The position numbers and the translations under genes were made by a program. Positions 62,770-64,000 of a stretch of DNA of 64,000 nt are shown here, piece after piece. Under the pieces are notes generated by a model, which saw only the letters and a list, made by a program, of their open reading frames with translations, searched no databases and was not told the DNA's origin. This stretch comes from Ramlibacter aurantiacus (GTDB lineage Bacteria; Pseudomonadota; Gammaproteobacteria; Burkholderiales; Burkholderiaceae_C). Numbering within the stretch: position 1 is the first letter of the stretch; every line of letters starts with the position of its first letter. The stretch is taken from contig NZ_JAEQNA010000001.1 in assembly GCF_016722895.1 (NCBI RefSeq), positions 1,302,001 through 1,366,000 of the forward strand, in the 5' to 3' direction.

Positions 62770-63929
62770 TCCTGTTCTGCCACTCGCTGCGGTCCGACTG
62801 GAACCACGGCAACGCGCACTTCCTGCGCGGCATCTGCACCGAGCTGCTGGCACGCGGCCATGAGCTGCGCGTGTACGAACCGGCCGATGCCTGGAGCGTG
62901 AGCAACCTGGTGTCCGAGCATGGCGAGCAGCCGCTGGCCGACTTCGCCGCGGCCTACCCGCGGCTGCGCAGCACGCTGTACCGGCTCGATGCCGGCCAGC
63001 CCGGCAACGCCCCGGTGCTCGACCTGCACCAGGCTCTCGACGGCGCCGACCTGGTGCTGGTGCACGAGTGGAACGACCACGAACTGGTGCGCCGCATCGG
63101 GGACCATCGACGCGACCACCCGGGCTTGCGCGTGCTGTTCCACGACACCCACCACCGCAGCAGCACCGAGCCGGCCAGCATGGCCGCCTACGACCTGCGC
63201 CACTACGACGGCGTGCTGGCCTTCGGCGGCGTGATCCGCGACCTGTACCAGCGGCACGGCTGGGCCCGCCAGGCCTGGACCTGGCACGAGGCGGCCGACA
63301 CCCGCGTGTTCGGGCCGCGCCCCGGTGAGCCGCGCGAGGGCGACCTGGTCTGGATCGGCAACTGGGGCGACGAGGAACGCACCGCCGAGCTGCACGAGTT
63401 CCTGCTGGAGCCGGTGCACGCACTCGGCCTGTCGGCCCGGGTGCACGGCGTGCGCTACCCCGAGCACGCACGCCGCAGCCTGCGGGCGGCCGGCATCACC
63501 TACGCCGGCTGGCTGCCCAACTACGAAGCGCCCCGGGTGTTCGCGCGCCATGCGGTCACCGTGCACGTGCCGCGCCGGCCTTACGTCCAGGCGCTGCCGG
63601 GCATCCCGACCATCCGCATGTTCGAGGCGCTGGCCTGCGGCATTCCGCTGGTGTCCGCGCCCTGGAACGATGCCGAGGGATTGTTCGAGCCGGGCGCCGA
63701 CTACCTGGTGGCGCGCAACGGGGCGCAGATGCAGCGCCACCTGCGCGAGCTGCTGAACGAGCCGGGCATGGCCCGCGAGCTGGCCGCGCACGGGCGCCGC
63801 ACCATCCTCGCGCGCCACAGCTGCGCGCACCGGGTGGACGAGCTGATGGCCATCCATGCGGCCATCGCGCCGGCAGCGCCGCGCACTCCGCCCCTTCGCC
63901 GCGAACCGTCGGAGACCCCCACCCCATGA
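62760..63929 (+). CDS. CgeB-like glycosyltransferase
   Basis: 389-aa GT-B protein resembling the CgeB (spore maturation) family: LVLFCHSLRSDWNHGNAHFLRGICTELLARGHELRVYEP, LVLVHEWNDHELVRRI, GVLAFGGVIRDLYQRHGW, LVWIGNWGDEERTAEL, TVHVPRRPYVQALPGIPTIRMFEALACGIPLVSAPW and ADYLVARNG. Donor and acceptor are unknown. The TTG start at 62760 is chosen because the family motif begins at once (MRLVLFCHS) and no ATG or GTG is close; it overlaps the GT4 stop. Confidence 0.83.
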   Translation: MRLVLFCHSLRSDWNHGNAHFLRGICTELLARGHELRVYEPADAWSVSNLVSEHGEQPLADFAAAYPRLRSTLYRLDAGQPGNAPVLDLHQALDGADLVLVHEWNDHELVRRIGDHRRDHPGLRVLFHDTHHRSSTEPASMAAYDLRHYDGVLAFGGVIRDLYQRHGWARQAWTWHEAADTRVFGPRPGEPREGDLVWIGNWGDEERTAELHEFLLEPVHALGLSARVHGVRYPEHARRSLRAAGITYAGWLPNYEAPRVFARHAVTVHVPRRPYVQALPGIPTIRMFEALACGIPLVSAPWNDAEGLFEPGADYLVARNGAQMQRHLRELLNEPGMARELAAHGRRTILARHSCAHRVDELMAIHAAIAPAAPRTPPLRREPSETPTP

Positions 63930-64000
63930 ACCTCGCCTTCTTCGCGTCCAGCCTCGTCTCGGCCTACTGGAACGGCGCCGCCACCTACTACCGCGGCATG
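63926..64000 (+). CDS. Start of another glycosyltransferase (truncated by the window end)
   Basis: Only 25 codons are present, opening MNLAFFASSLVSAYWNGAAT and then YYRGM. This N-terminus is typical of CgeB-like or GT4 transferases that begin with a beta strand and a glycine-containing turn. It is coupled to the previous gene by an ATGA overlap, so the operon continues beyond the window. Confidence 0.6.
   Translation, partial: MNLAFFASSLVSAYWNGAATYYRGM

Overview
The window is a very GC-rich, tightly packed chromosomal segment. It most resembles a betaproteobacterium of the Burkholderiales, family Comamonadaceae (Ramlibacter/Variovorax-like). The grounds are protein style, the murJ / rpsT / DUF3579 / argD-argF order, Bug-type solute-binding protein, two-subunit pcaIJ, single-domain H-NS, and hairpin-rich intergenic repeats of a kind common in that family. 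The genus is an inference. I saw no rRNA, tRNA, CRISPR array, prophage or insertion sequence.

Layout. 1-6.5 kb: housekeeping genes (start of murJ, rpsT, DUF3579, argD, argF), then a TonB-dependent receptor and a YkgJ-type cysteine-cluster protein. 6.5-21.1 kb: a large catabolic locus with a Bug solute-binding protein, aldehyde dehydrogenase, two MaoC hydratases, acyl-CoA ligase, SDR, FAH-type hydratase, D-2-hydroxyacid dehydrogenase, an IclR regulator, then a seven-gene overlapping operon (amidohydrolase, flavin reductase, HpaI-type aldolase, cupin, ketopantoate-reductase-like protein, two-subunit fumarase/tartrate dehydratase). Three copies of the 15-bp palindrome TTCCGC-N3-GCGGAA lie in its control regions and look like the operator of one regulon. 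21.1-24.6 kb: the end of the beta-ketoadipate pathway (pcaF, pcaJ, pcaI) divergent from a PcaR-like IclR gene. 24.6-39.2 kb: an orphan PAS histidine kinase, then sbcD-sbcC-recC-recB-recD, five double-strand-end processing genes in one run with overlaps or a 7-nt gap. 39.3-46.4 kb: H-NS, MazG-like, GIY-YIG-like and HU genes, small DUF proteins, a YeeE/YedE sulfur transporter, LysR/azoR, and a cytochrome c plus flavocytochrome-c sulfide dehydrogenase pair. 46.4-49.3 kb: a GH8 lipoprotein behind a long leader with an FNR-type box, a phosphodiesterase and a MarR regulator.

49.4-64 kb (running off the end): a surface-glycan locus. It has UDP-glucose dehydrogenase, UDP-glucuronate decarboxylase, a GT9-like protein, a phosphatase, then an unusual set: a glycoside hydrolase whose TIM barrel appears circularly permuted, myo-inositol-1-phosphate synthase, two extended SDRs, an MDR dehydrogenase, a Gfo/Idh/MocA oxidoreductase and three glycosyltransferases. 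An AT-rich 12-bp inverted repeat separates the divergent halves. The combination of de novo inositol phosphate synthesis with two sugar or cyclitol dehydrogenases and CgeB-type transferases suggests an unusual cyclitol-containing glycan. This is the best candidate for an undescribed system here; the operator-linked catabolic locus at 6.5-21.1 kb is the second.
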